The notes beneath the pieces were generated by a model that did not search any database, had not been told where the DNA came from, and worked only from the letters and a program-made list of their open reading frames with translations. A DNA stretch of 64,000 bases from Prolixibacteraceae bacterium (GTDB taxonomy: Bacteria > Bacteroidota > Bacteroidia > Bacteroidales > Prolixibacteraceae), in the NCBI GenBank assembly GCA_003537645.1, contig DPRM01000039.1, positions 16,100 through 80,099 of the forward strand, written 5' to 3'. The position numbers and the translations under genes were made by a program. Numbering within the stretch: the stretch's first letter is position 1; each line of letters opens with the position of its first letter. Shown in pieces: positions 46,580 through 54,919 of the stretch.

Positions 46580-49500
46580 TTATTCATTCACAACAATTGC
46601 CGAGGTTTTCAGCCGTCCGTCCATCAAAATCGTCAGCGGCTTTTTGAACTGTACGTGTTTAAAGAAACCGGTTTCGTGAACCACTTTTTGGCTGTTCAAC
46701 AGTTCCCAGCGCACAAAATCGGTTGGCGATGAATGCAGCACCGAAAAATAGCCAATATTCATGGAAGTTACGTTGTGAAAAAAGTGCGAGCCGAGCGACG
46801 AATCCAGCGGATAATTGTCGAGGCTCACCTCCACAATCACTTTGGCGTTCGAAATCTGCGACCAGTTGACCGGAATGCCCACAAAACGGTCGCGGCTTCC
46901 CCAGCGGCCAGGTCCAATCAGCACATATTGCCTTTTCTGCCTGATCATCATGTTGTTCAGAAATTCGATTTCGGCAGCCATTTCAATGGTTTTCAACTTG
47001 CTGAATTTTTGGGTGTCCACAAAAATGACGTCTCTGATATCCTTTATTTCGCCATTTCCAAGGCTCGAACGGGTAAACAACGCCATTTGCGAACGATCGA
47101 GCTTGTCTAGCACAATGTGTTGATTGATCTGGTTGCCAATCAATGGCTTAATCTGAAGCAGGTAAAACGTGGGTAATCCGTTTTTCGAGCGGTCAAGATC
47201 AACGGCATACTCGATTTCCACCGGAGAGCCAAATGCTTCTTTCACCGTGTTCAACATGATGCTGATGGTTTCGGCCAAAGGAATGTAATTGTATTGCAGA
47301 ATATCGGCAAAGTTTACGATTCGCGGACCATAAGTCGCCAATCCGGGCTCAATGCGGTCGTTGTTCGGATTATAAACCGAGGCACAATGTGTCAGCGTTC
47401 CGTGCTTTTCGGCCTCGCTGATGTCGAGCAATTTTAGCGCTGCAAGTTCGCCGTGTTCCAGAAAATCGATTTCAGTGTCGCTGGTATCGAGTGCGTAAAA
47501 CTGAACCTGCGAACTGTTCAGTAAATCTTTGATGCTGTGAATGGTGACCTTCGGATATTTGGGCGAAAAGCGGAACGATTTCCAGCCATCGACCACGTAA
47601 GTTCCCAAACCCACCGCGGCCACGGCAAAACCTTCTTCGGGTTTCATGTTGGCCACCGGATAATAATTGTACGACTGCGCCACACCGCTAATATGTGGAT
47701 AATAATATTCACCGTATTGGTTACCAACCAGTTCCTGAAGCACTACAGCCATTTTTTCTTCTTCGATTTTATGATGGATGATCGAAAAATAGTTTCGCGC
47801 TTTCTCCGAGAAGGTTGACGCGTAAACCAACTTGATGGCCGTTGAAATCCTTTCGAGGATCAGCCTTTTATTGGTGGCGTGGTTGGGGATAATGTAGGTA
47901 TCAAAAACCCCTGCAAATGGCTGTGTGATAGAATCTTCAGAAGAACTCGACGACCGCACGGCAATAGGTTTGTCGATTTGCGAAACAAAAACTTTCAGCT
48001 TTTTCAGGAGCGAAATAGACAAATGCGCGTCCACAAAATGCCGCCTTAATTCGGCGTACGAAATATCCGGATCGATGATTTTTTCAAACAGCTTGTTTTT
48101 AGCGATAAAGTGCTGAAATTCGTTCGACCCGATGATGACCGTGATCGGGGCCATAATGTTGATTTTGTTGGCCAAAGTCGGAAATTCGAGGTTGTAGATC
48201 AGGGTGTTGATAAAAGCCAGACCGCGGCCTTTCCCTCCAAGCGAACCTCCGCAGAAGGAAACAATATTTTTTTCATCGAGTGTCGAAGTCTCATCGAAAC
48301 TCAAAATTTTACCCTTTTTCTTTTCCTCCCGGTAGTGATTGATAGTATCCAAAAAGAACCGCCGCATCTCGTTCATGTCTTTGAACGTATTGGCCGACAC
48401 CGGGTTGAGTGTTTTGGCAAGCTGTATTTCACCGCGCGACATAAGCCACAGCGAAAGCTGGTTTTCGGAAGCATGAAGGTACAGCGACTCATCGGGTACT
48501 TCCTGAAGCAGAGTTTCGAACTCGCGCAACGACCGCGCCACACCGATTTTGTTCCCTTCCTTGTCTCTGAAAACGAAATTTCCGAAGCCCAGGTAGCTCA
48601 TCAGGAATTGCTTGAGGTCGTTCAGCAGGGTTTCCGAATTTTTATTGATGAACGCCACTTCTAGCTCTTTGGCCACCTGCTCGTTGCGGTTTTCCGACGA
48701 CTGAAGGATAATGGGGATTTTTGAAATGTGCGATTTTACATACTTGATAAAATTTACCCCGGCATGTTTGTCCATTTTGCCGCCACGGTCGAACTCCACG
48801 TCCGAAATCACGCAGAGCAAAAAATCTTTGTATTTATTGAAAATGGCGATGGCTTCCTCGTAATTCCGGGCCAGCAGTATTTTTGGCCTCGAACGCATTT
48901 TCGAGATCTTGTCGAGCTCGTTTTTTTCCACCTCGGGCAACAATTGCTGCACCTGTCCAAACACAATGTCGTACAAAATCTGGAGGTATTTTGAATAATA
49001 GAGCGGCGAATCTTCGATCAGTAAAATAACCCTAACCAAGCCAATCCGTGTGTCGTTTTCAACATTCACCTTGTCTTCGGTCGATTTTACGATGGCAAAC
49101 AAAATGAGCGAATCGCCGTTCCACACAAACAGTTTATCGACCGATCGGATGGTAGGAACCAGTTCTTCAAAATATTTGATGTCGCTCTTTTTGTTCAGGA
49201 GCAGGTAAATAGGCAGCGATTCTTTTTTTGCACGGATTTGCTCGCTCAACAGCACCGGCGCTTCGCGATCCATGCCAGCCATCAGGATAACCAAGTCGAA
49301 ATGAGTGGTTTCCAATAAACTCAAGGCTTCTTCTGCTGACGAAACCCCGGTGATACGCGGAACCGAAAACAGGCTGTACTGATAAGCTTCGCCCATAAAC
49401 TTTTCGAAAAACGAGTCTTCGCTTTCCAGCGTAAACGCATCGTACAAGGTGGCCACAAACAGGATGTGCTTGATCTTGTACTTCATCATGTCGAGGTAAA

Positions 49501-51157
49501 TGTACTTATCGATCGACTGCTGGTTGAAGTACAACTGAAGCGGTTTCTTGCTTCTGGCCAGCGAGTTGCGGAACTCGTCAGACGGTTGGATGGCCTGCAC
49601 AGGCACCCCTTTCCGGTGAATGATCTCGCGCCCCTTGAAATTGTTGAGATACCCGCTGATCATCCGGGCGATATTCGTGAGCAGATTGCGCTCTTCGTGC
49701 AGAAAAGGCCCTTCGTCTTCTTTCGTAAATTGCTTCAGGTAAAATATATCGATGGAACCTTTTTTGTTGTCGATGGTCACAAAATTTTCGGTCTGCACCC
49801 ATTCGGTTTCCTGAAAATGATGGCTGGTGTATGATTTGCCCTCGTAGCGGATTCGCGAAACCGTGTATTTCGGATATTGCCACGATTTGGGTAAAATGGC
49901 GCAAATTTCCATCAGCGTTTCATCAACCGATTTGCCCTCGTCGATAATCTGTGTGGTTTGGTTGATGGCTTTCAGCTCTTTCAGGCGTTCGGTATTTTCA
50001 CGCTGAAGCTGGTTGAACACATCGCGGGTGGCAGATCCGGCGATCAGGTTCGCCAGATTGATCAGCAAATTGCGTTCTTCTTTCAGGAAAGGGCCTTCGT
50101 CGGCCTGCGGAAATTCCTTCAGGTAAAATATTTCGATCAATCCTTTTTTGCGGCCCGGCGCCTCGAATTTCTGCCCTATCCGCCAGGGCGTTTCCTTAAA
50201 ACCGGGACTCAAAAAAACTTCTTTGTTGTAGCTGATCCGCGCGACCGTGTATTCAGGATATTGCCACGACTCGGGCAAAATGGGGCAAATAATACGCAGC
50301 GATTCTTCGAGCGACTTGCTGCTCTGGAGTATTTCCGAAGTTTGATTGATCCCTTTCAGTTCCTTTAGCCGTTCGGTATTTTTTACGAGCAAATCCTGAA
50401 GCGCATTTTTCGATGCAGTTCCCGAGATGAGAGCGGCCAGGTTATCAATCAGGTGGCGTTCTTCGGCCAAAAATGGCCCTTCGGCTGCCTCCGGAAATTC
50501 GTTGAGGTAAAAAATCTCGATCGCTCCTTTGGTCGAATCGGGTGTGTCAAAGGTTTGTTCCAACTTCCATTTTGTTTCCCTGAAATTGGGGCTGGTAAAA
50601 TTCCGGTCGCCAAACCTGATGCGGGCGACCGACTGCCACGGGTATTGCATGGCTTCGGGCAGAAAGGAGCAAACCTCCTGCAAAACTTCGTCGAGCGAGG
50701 CACTTTTTTTCAGGATTTCGGTAGTGCGGTTGATGCTTTTCAGCTCTTTTTGCCGCTCGCCCATATCGATGCTAAGTTTTTCAAGCTGTATCTTCGAGAT
50801 AAGGCCAACAATCAAAGGGGTTATCATCCGCAAGGCCGATTCGGCTTCTTCAATACTGTTTCCTGAAGAATTGGCGATTACCGAATGCGCAAGGAACAGT
50901 TCGATCAGCCCTTTTTGGTTGTCGGGCAACTGAAAGTTGTTTTTGACCAGCACCGACGTTTCTTCGAACTGGTGGTTCAGGTAAGTTTGGCTGTTGAATG
51001 AAATTCGCACCGAAACAGCATTGGCTTTTGCTGAATTTCCGGCAATGGTATCGCAAATATGTTGCAGCGACCAATGTATATTTTCGGCCTCGCCGAGGAT
51101 CTCGATGAGCCTGATCATTAAATCGTCGCGCAAGAACAGTTCGGTATGTTTTTCCAT
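46580..51157 (-). CDS. GAF-repeat / receiver / PPDK N-terminal domain fusion protein
   Basis: A 1,525-residue protein. Residues about 1-500 hold four similar ~125-residue modules, each with a KELK.INQT...L.....CPILP.SWQYP pattern, ending in ...FY....FP..DEGPFL..ER. They look like GAF-type sensor domains joined by coiled coil. A degenerate receiver-like region spans about 560-690 and a second, with SDVEF at the acceptor position, spans about 715-860. From about 960 lies the nucleotide-binding domain of pyruvate phosphate dikinase/PEP synthase (GGKGRGLAFI, AVRSSSSSED). The phospho-His and PEP barrel domains of PpsA are absent, so it is not a complete PEP synthase. Function unknown; probably a signalling or phosphotransfer enzyme. 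Confidence 0.78.
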   Translation of the reverse strand: MEKHTELFLRDDLMIRLIEILGEAENIHWSLQHICDTIAGNSAKANAVSVRISFNSQTYLNHQFEETSVLVKNNFQLPDNQKGLIELFLAHSVIANSSGNSIEEAESALRMITPLIVGLISKIQLEKLSIDMGERQKELKSINRTTEILKKSASLDEVLQEVCSFLPEAMQYPWQSVARIRFGDRNFTSPNFRETKWKLEQTFDTPDSTKGAIEIFYLNEFPEAAEGPFLAEERHLIDNLAALISGTASKNALQDLLVKNTERLKELKGINQTSEILQSSKSLEESLRIICPILPESWQYPEYTVARISYNKEVFLSPGFKETPWRIGQKFEAPGRKKGLIEIFYLKEFPQADEGPFLKEERNLLINLANLIAGSATRDVFNQLQRENTERLKELKAINQTTQIIDEGKSVDETLMEICAILPKSWQYPKYTVSRIRYEGKSYTSHHFQETEWVQTENFVTIDNKKGSIDIFYLKQFTKEDEGPFLHEERNLLTNIARMISGYLNNFKGREIIHRKGVPVQAIQPSDEFRNSLARSKKPLQLYFNQQSIDKYIYLDMMKYKIKHILFVATLYDAFTLESEDSFFEKFMGEAYQYSLFSVPRITGVSSAEEALSLLETTHFDLVILMAGMDREAPVLLSEQIRAKKESLPIYLLLNKKSDIKYFEELVPTIRSVDKLFVWNGDSLILFAIVKSTEDKVNVENDTRIGLVRVILLIEDSPLYYSKYLQILYDIVFGQVQQLLPEVEKNELDKISKMRSRPKILLARNYEEAIAIFNKYKDFLLCVISDVEFDRGGKMDKHAGVNFIKYVKSHISKIPIILQSSENRNEQVAKELEVAFINKNSETLLNDLKQFLMSYLGFGNFVFRDKEGNKIGVARSLREFETLLQEVPDESLYLHASENQLSLWLMSRGEIQLAKTLNPVSANTFKDMNEMRRFFLDTINHYREEKKKGKILSFDETSTLDEKNIVSFCGGSLGGKGRGLAFINTLIYNLEFPTLANKINIMAPITVIIGSNEFQHFIAKNKLFEKIIDPDISYAELRRHFVDAHLSISLLKKLKVFVSQIDKPIAVRSSSSSEDSITQPFAGVFDTYIIPNHATNKRLILERISTAIKLVYASTFSEKARNYFSIIHHKIEEEKMAVVLQELVGNQYGEYYYPHISGVAQSYNYYPVANMKPEEGFAVAAVGLGTYVVDGWKSFRFSPKYPKVTIHSIKDLLNSSQVQFYALDTSDTEIDFLEHGELAALKLLDISEAEKHGTLTHCASVYNPNNDRIEPGLATYGPRIVNFADILQYNYIPLAETISIMLNTVKEAFGSPVEIEYAVDLDRSKNGLPTFYLLQIKPLIGNQINQHIVLDKLDRSQMALFTRSSLGNGEIKDIRDVIFVDTQKFSKLKTIEMAAEIEFLNNMMIRQKRQYVLIGPGRWGSRDRFVGIPVNWSQISNAKVIVEVSLDNYPLDSSLGSHFFHNVTSMNIGYFSVLHSSPTDFVRWELLNSQKVVHETGFFKHVQFKKPLTILMDGRLKTSAIVVNE

Positions 51158-51250
51158 GATTTTCCCTTTACGGAATTCCCTTCGAAATTAGCACATTAAA
51201 TGGTTACGGCGAACCCATCGCCAAACCAAAAACCAAAAATATGTGGTTGA

Positions 51251-52084
51251 TTAAGCCGGAATACTAACAACATCCGAAACTTCGCATCTGTTTTGAGTGT
51301 TAAATCCAACACATCCAAAACGTTTGTTCATTTCTTCAAAATTCGGATAATAAGCGTTGAAGTTAAACCCATCGACACACACTGCTTTTTCGTTTCCGCA
51401 GATGCTTACTTTGAAAATATCATGTCCTCCTTGTTCTATGGTTTTTTGCTTATGCAAAAATGCCTGAGTCGCAATATTGTTTTTGATGGTGTGTGAGCAG
51501 GTTTCTTTAATTGTTTTGCCCGAACCAACTACAAAAACCTGATTAATACTGTTATTGCGTAATACTCGACCGGTAATTTGACAGATAGTCGCTTTTTCCC
51601 CAAAGCTTCCGTCGTCGGTAATCGTAATCAGTTCGTCCGACACTGCATTCATTTCATTCTGAAGTACAATTCCGGTTGATGTTTGGGCAGAAAGTACAGT
51701 AACAATGCGGTTTCCGGAAGCACGCAGCGAACTTATGATTGGGAAAAGTGCGAGGATTCCCTGTTCATAGCCAATGCACAAAACTGTTCCAAAGTCCTCG
51801 ATTTGTGCCTGATAGCCAAACGGACCATCTATTCGCGGGAGGCAACTTCCTTCGATCAATCTCGACAAGGTTCTGCTGTTTTCATCTGACGTGGAAACAA
51901 TGATGGTGATTGTCGATTTTTCGGAATTCGTTTTTATCACCGGAAAGGAAATTCCGGGATCACTTTCCTGCATTCGTATAATTATATATTGACCTGGTTG
52001 AATGTCATTTAGGCAAATTGATGTTCGTATTTCAAATTTTACTAAATCTTCAGAAATATGCTTTTTGGTTAAAATCCTGTTCAT
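51251..52084 (-). CDS. Orphan ferredoxin-NADP reductase-like flavoprotein (NfnA/SudB type)
   Basis: A 277-residue protein resembling the small subunit of NADH-dependent reduced ferredoxin:NADP oxidoreductase or sulfide dehydrogenase. An N-terminal FAD-binding beta barrel (LNDIQPGQYIIIRM) is followed by a nucleotide domain (GPFGY, then VLCIGYEQGILALFPII). A C-terminal stretch matches the family's [2Fe-2S] loop region up to CVDGFNFN...NFEEMNKRFG. The cluster-binding CGxC of that loop is replaced by residues HDIF, so the Fe-S cluster is probably lost. No NfnB/GltD-type partner is adjacent. It may be a redox sensor or a decaying paralogue. It sits between the GAF-PPDK fusion and hexokinase. Confidence 0.72.
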   Translation of the reverse strand: MNRILTKKHISEDLVKFEIRTSICLNDIQPGQYIIIRMQESDPGISFPVIKTNSEKSTITIIVSTSDENSRTLSRLIEGSCLPRIDGPFGYQAQIEDFGTVLCIGYEQGILALFPIISSLRASGNRIVTVLSAQTSTGIVLQNEMNAVSDELITITDDGSFGEKATICQITGRVLRNNSINQVFVVGSGKTIKETCSHTIKNNIATQAFLHKQKTIEQGGHDIFKVSICGNEKAVCVDGFNFNAYYPNFEEMNKRFGCVGFNTQNRCEVSDVVSIPA

Positions 52085-52282
52085 TTTTTTCGGTTTAAAT
52101 AGCGGTTTTGAAGATAGATTGAATAGACCTCACAAAAAAAATCGCTGCCCGAATTACGTGTTTCTACTACGTGAAAGACGGAAAAGAGGTCAGCATAATC
52201 AGCGCCACATCTAAAAAAATATAATTTTTGGATGTATTAATTACTGAAACAGGACCTCCGGGGTTACCGAAAAATAATCATA

Positions 52283-52314
52283 AAAAAAGGGGAACGACAT
52301 AAAGTCTTCCCCTG
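52283..52314 (-). terminator. Intrinsic terminator after the hexokinase gene
   Basis: AGGGGAA / TTCCCCT stem with a 12-nt loop; on the minus strand it is followed by a run of T. It lies 28 bp beyond the hexokinase stop. Confidence 0.8.
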
Positions 52315-52341
52315 CAATATCGTTTGAAATATCAGACCTGT

Positions 52342-53544
52342 TTACGACAAAACCGACATGGCAGCTCCGATCAGGTTGGCATTTTCAATACGCGAGAGCT
52401 TAACTTCCTTGTCGCCAAGTCCGCTCTCTGTAAGCAGTTCTTTCAGGGTGGTATCCACTATATCTGCATACTTGGCATTGTTGGTTTTTACCTTGCTCCA
52501 AAACAAACTACCTTCAGCCAAAACCTGTATTTTTTTCACCGATGGGTAGGCAGCGTTCAGGTTCATTACCAGTCCGGCAATTGATGCCGCTACTAGTTTG
52601 GCCGATCGTTCATAAATCTGAAATGCGGTTTCGACGTATTCGGTTTTAAACTGATCTGGATTGTTCATCATTTTGCTCAGGCCGGCAGCATCCAGGTTTA
52701 CATCCAGACCGTCGTTCGGGTAAACGGCACGAAAAATACGGCCAAGGTACATACCCGAAATCGCTTTTTCGAAACGCTGAAATCCTTTGTTGTCGGAGTT
52801 AACATCCACATCCACATCGTATGAGGTGAGGTGTGGCGGATCAAAATTACCTGATTCGAGATTAACCGGAGTTTCGCCCGACCAGCCTTCCATTCCTTCA
52901 ATTTTTGGAATATAGCTTGAAGGAAAGAAGGTGGCCATGTTGGTACCAGTTCCAACGATTAATCCAACATAGGCGTCGTATCCCGGATTTGCCAACCCAG
53001 CAAACAAGCTGGTAATGGTATCGTTTACAACAGCTATTTTGCCATTGAACCCTGCATTCAAGGTTTTATTAAGATACTCAACCATTGGAGCTCCAATTGG
53101 TTTTCCGGTCATGTTTGGAATATTCACGCCTTTGGTCCAGAGAATAAGCTCTGCATCGCCATTCAACATGGGTTTTGCCGGATAGGAAAAACAATATCCA
53201 ATGGGCGAAACTGCAGGAAGATCGAGCTGATTAATTACTTCGGCTTCAGAATTATACAGGTCAGATTCTGTAAATCCCTCGATTTTCATTTCAGTAATGT
53301 TTTTTTCAGCCATGCCGGTAATTTTAGTTTCATTACCAACCGAAACCACGGCAGCGCGAAAATTAGTTCCGCCAAGGTCGAATACGGTAGCTTCACCGCT
53401 AATTCCATCCTTTTTAGGATGAATGTACGTTGGAAGGCACTTAATTTCTGTCCCGTCGTTTTGAAGTCCAGTCTGAATCTTATGCTTCAGGTCTTTGGCA
53501 ATTTCGAGTAGTTGCTCGTTACTAAGGGCAAATTGGTTATGCAT
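52342..53544 (-). CDS. Hexokinase-family sugar kinase
   Basis: A 400-residue kinase resembling eukaryotic-type hexokinases, which are found in some Bacteroidota. It phosphorylates glucose or a related hexose with ATP. Phosphate-binding FDLGGTNFRAA lies near residue 55, the catalytic Asp region VNDTITSLFAGL near 175-190, and the second phosphate site GLIVGTGTNMATFF near 205. ESGNFDPP and a C-terminal ATP-binding loop (QVLAEGSLFW) follow. The ATG at 53544 is preferred because the extra 24 residues from a possible start at 53616 have no family match. A TTTTG-N20-TAATTTAG promoter-like pair lies upstream. The gene borders the island boundary. Confidence 0.9.
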   Translation of the reverse strand: MHNQFALSNEQLLEIAKDLKHKIQTGLQNDGTEIKCLPTYIHPKKDGISGEATVFDLGGTNFRAAVVSVGNETKITGMAEKNITEMKIEGFTESDLYNSEAEVINQLDLPAVSPIGYCFSYPAKPMLNGDAELILWTKGVNIPNMTGKPIGAPMVEYLNKTLNAGFNGKIAVVNDTITSLFAGLANPGYDAYVGLIVGTGTNMATFFPSSYIPKIEGMEGWSGETPVNLESGNFDPPHLTSYDVDVDVNSDNKGFQRFEKAISGMYLGRIFRAVYPNDGLDVNLDAAGLSKMMNNPDQFKTEYVETAFQIYERSAKLVAASIAGLVMNLNAAYPSVKKIQVLAEGSLFWSKVKTNNAKYADIVDTTLKELLTESGLGDKEVKLSRIENANLIGAAMSVLS

Positions 53545-53687
53545 TTTGTGAGTTTTAGGTTGTTTACTTTTGATTGTGTGATTCGCTAAATTAGGAAAAT
53601 CATCTTGTATCAGCAAAAGGAATTTTTAAGGGGTTGAAGCATAGATTAAAAGCGGAATCTTTTGTTGGGGATCAGGAGGCATACGCA

Positions 53688-53725
53688 TAAAAAAAGAGCT
53701 ACAAATTTAATTTCTGTAACTCTTT
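53688..53725 (-). terminator. Terminator of the original tRNA gene
   Basis: An 11-bp stem on the minus strand (AAAGAGTTACA with TGTAGCTCTTT, one G-U) followed by seven T, starting 12 bp beyond the tRNA 3' end. It is the native terminator left behind at the island junction. Confidence 0.72.
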
Positions 53726-53736
53726 GATAATCTGTG

Positions 53737-53778
53737 TGGAGAATATCGGAATCGAACCGATGACCTTTTGACTGCCAG
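53737..53778 (-). pseudogene. 3' fragment of tRNA-Ala(GGC), probable island attachment site
   Basis: On the minus strand 42 nt read as the anticodon loop CTGGCAG (anticodon GGC), anticodon stem TCAAA, variable loop AGGTC, T arm ATCGG-TTCGATT-CCGAT, acceptor strand ATTCTCC and discriminator A. The 5' half is missing: upstream of the loop TTTGA would be needed to pair, but the sequence reads TCTCC. The T70 and A73 bases fit tRNA-Ala. This is how an att site looks after integration into a tRNA 3' end. Confidence 0.75.
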
Positions 53779-53962
53779 GGAGAATGACTGGTTTATATTC
53801 TGCTGATTATCTGTTAGTTTGAAAAATGTGGAAGCGCAAAAATTAGCTTTTTTAAGCATTTTTGAGCACCAAAAGGGCACTCCAGTTTTTTTGCTCAATT
53901 TCCATTTAGAAAGGATGACAAAGGATTAATTTTCGTTACTTTACTTTTAAATCTGAATTACG

Positions 53963-54247
53963 ATGGAAACATATACTGCATCACGTCTTACAGAGGGAAA
54001 TAGAATTTTTACTTCAAAAATTATTATTGATGACCTTGGAGTTACTTTTAGAGTGCCCAGTCTATTCAGCGGAAATGAAAGAACGATTCCATTCAATAGA
54101 ATTTCATCCGTTGACATTGACAGCCCACTTATCGGTTACTCTACCATTATTATTGAAACGACCGGAGAGGGACAAATCAGGGCACATGGTTTTACAAGGA
54201 CTGAGGTTAAAGAGATGAAAAGAAAAATCCTTGAAAAAATAGGTTGA
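53963..54247 (+). CDS. Small PH-domain-like protein
   Basis: A 94-residue protein with the pattern of bacterial PH domains: ITSKIIIDDLGVTF-like strand, RTIPFNRISSVDID, IIIETTGEGQIRAHGF and a C-terminal helix (TRTEVKEMKRKILEKI). It has no signal peptide or transmembrane segment. Such domains often mediate membrane or protein binding; no function is assigned in this context. It is the first gene inside the island, 184 bp from the tRNA fragment, and stands apart from the RiPP-like cluster. A weak terminator-like hairpin follows. Confidence 0.65.
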   Translation: METYTASRLTEGNRIFTSKIIIDDLGVTFRVPSLFSGNERTIPFNRISSVDIDSPLIGYSTIIIETTGEGQIRAHGFTRTEVKEMKRKILEKIG

Positions 54248-54356
54248 GATAAAACCTGTCAGACTTGATCCCCATTGCAAAACTTTTTTGCTTTTCTCTT
54301 CATCGTATTCTTTTCTTTCAAGTAAAAATATATACTTTTAAACCATAATTGGCAGT

Positions 54357-54402
54357 AAAATGCCATTGGTGTATTCAGCAAATACTCCTTCTGGCATTTT
54401 TA
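54357..54402 (+). terminator. Candidate terminator after the PH-like gene
   Basis: AAAATGCC / GGCATTTT outer stem with an inner GTATT / AATAC hairpin, then TTAAG. It lies 110 bp beyond the stop, so the link to that gene is uncertain. Confidence 0.35.
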
Positions 54403-54503
54403 AGTTTAGGTAATAACTTCTGAGTATAAATTACAATACGCTATTAAATATGATATAGAAAACGAACTGACATAAATAAAATTTTGCGTTTAGCAGAATT
54501 CCA

Positions 54504-54646
54504 CCGTTGAAACCGACCAAATTTTTCAATAATAAACAGGAATGAAGCACGAACGCTCACGCCACGGCGTGGGCTTTGCTTTACTTGTTTATGGGCTCTT
54601 GGTCGGGCCTCAACGGCGTGTAACTGCAAGGTTCCACGCTTTTTTT
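54504..54646 (+). ncRNA. Candidate structured RNA with intrinsic terminator
   Basis: Arms CCGTTGAAACCGACCAA (54504-54520) and TTGGTCGGGCCTCAACGG (54599-54616) pair over about 16 bp. Inside, ATAAACA pairs with TGTTTAT (54532-54538 with 54586-54592) and GCTCACG pairs with CGTGGGC at the apex, giving a long rod-like fold. A second hairpin (GCGTG / CACGC, 54616-54639) and seven T complete a terminator. No reading frame fits. The size (about 143 nt) and layout suggest a small RNA or a folded DNA element; family unknown. It lies upstream of the RiPP precursor. Confidence 0.5.
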
Positions 54647-54739
54647 ATGCCCTGTTGCTAAATGCGAATATGTTTCAACAATATTAGGAGTAAACCGAAA
54701 ATCCTTTAAAGAGTAGGTATCTTTTAAATCTATTTTACT

Positions 54740-54862
54740 ATGAAAAAGTATGTAAAAGCTCAGGTTGTAGCTAAAAACAACCCACAGGGTTCTTATGCTG
54801 CTGGTTGCCCAACAAATAAAACTGGTGCTGATAGTTGTCGCATATGCGAAAGAACCAGATAA
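54740..54862 (+). CDS. Candidate RiPP precursor peptide, 40 aa
   Basis: A short frame from ATG 54740 to TAA 54860-54862. The N-terminal part (MKKYVKAQVVAKNNPQG) is basic and leader-like. The C-terminal part begins SYAAGCP and has Cys23, Cys33 and Cys36, with the end C-R-I-C-E-R-T-R. It lies 5' of a hairpin and 320 bp upstream of a radical SAM/SPASM maturase with a peptide-recognition N-terminus, the usual place of a precursor gene. Promoter-like TATGTTTC (54669) and TATCTTTT (54718) lie upstream. Modification of the Cys (thioether) or of Tyr/Pro is possible. I do not recognise the family. A small metal-binding protein is the alternative. Confidence 0.7.
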   Translation: MKKYVKAQVVAKNNPQGSYAAGCPTNKTGADSCRICERTR

Positions 54863-54868
54863 TCTTAA

Positions 54869-54894
54869 AGGCATCCCCAGAAATGGGGATGCCT
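54869..54894 (+). promoter_or_regulatory. Strong hairpin between precursor and downstream genes
   Basis: A perfect 11-bp stem, AGGCATCCCCA with TGGGGATGCCT, capped by a GAAA tetraloop, starts 6 bp after the precursor stop. No T tract follows (ACTTTA), so it probably acts as an mRNA stabiliser or partial terminator that keeps precursor mRNA more abundant than maturase mRNA. Confidence 0.75.
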
Positions 54895-54919
54895 ACTTTA
54901 ATACTTAAAACTATTAATA

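Noticed and set aside
53737..53790. Complete tRNA gene
   Set aside because: No matching 5' half, D arm or pairing anticodon stem in the adjacent sequence.
53707..53898. Short minus-strand coding frame across the tRNA fragment
   Set aside because: The frame overlaps the tRNA-derived segment and has no recognisable protein features.
54504..54616. Integron attC site or retron RNA
   Set aside because: The GTTRRRY/RYYYAAC core sites are not satisfied, and there is no integron integrase or reverse transcriptase in the window.
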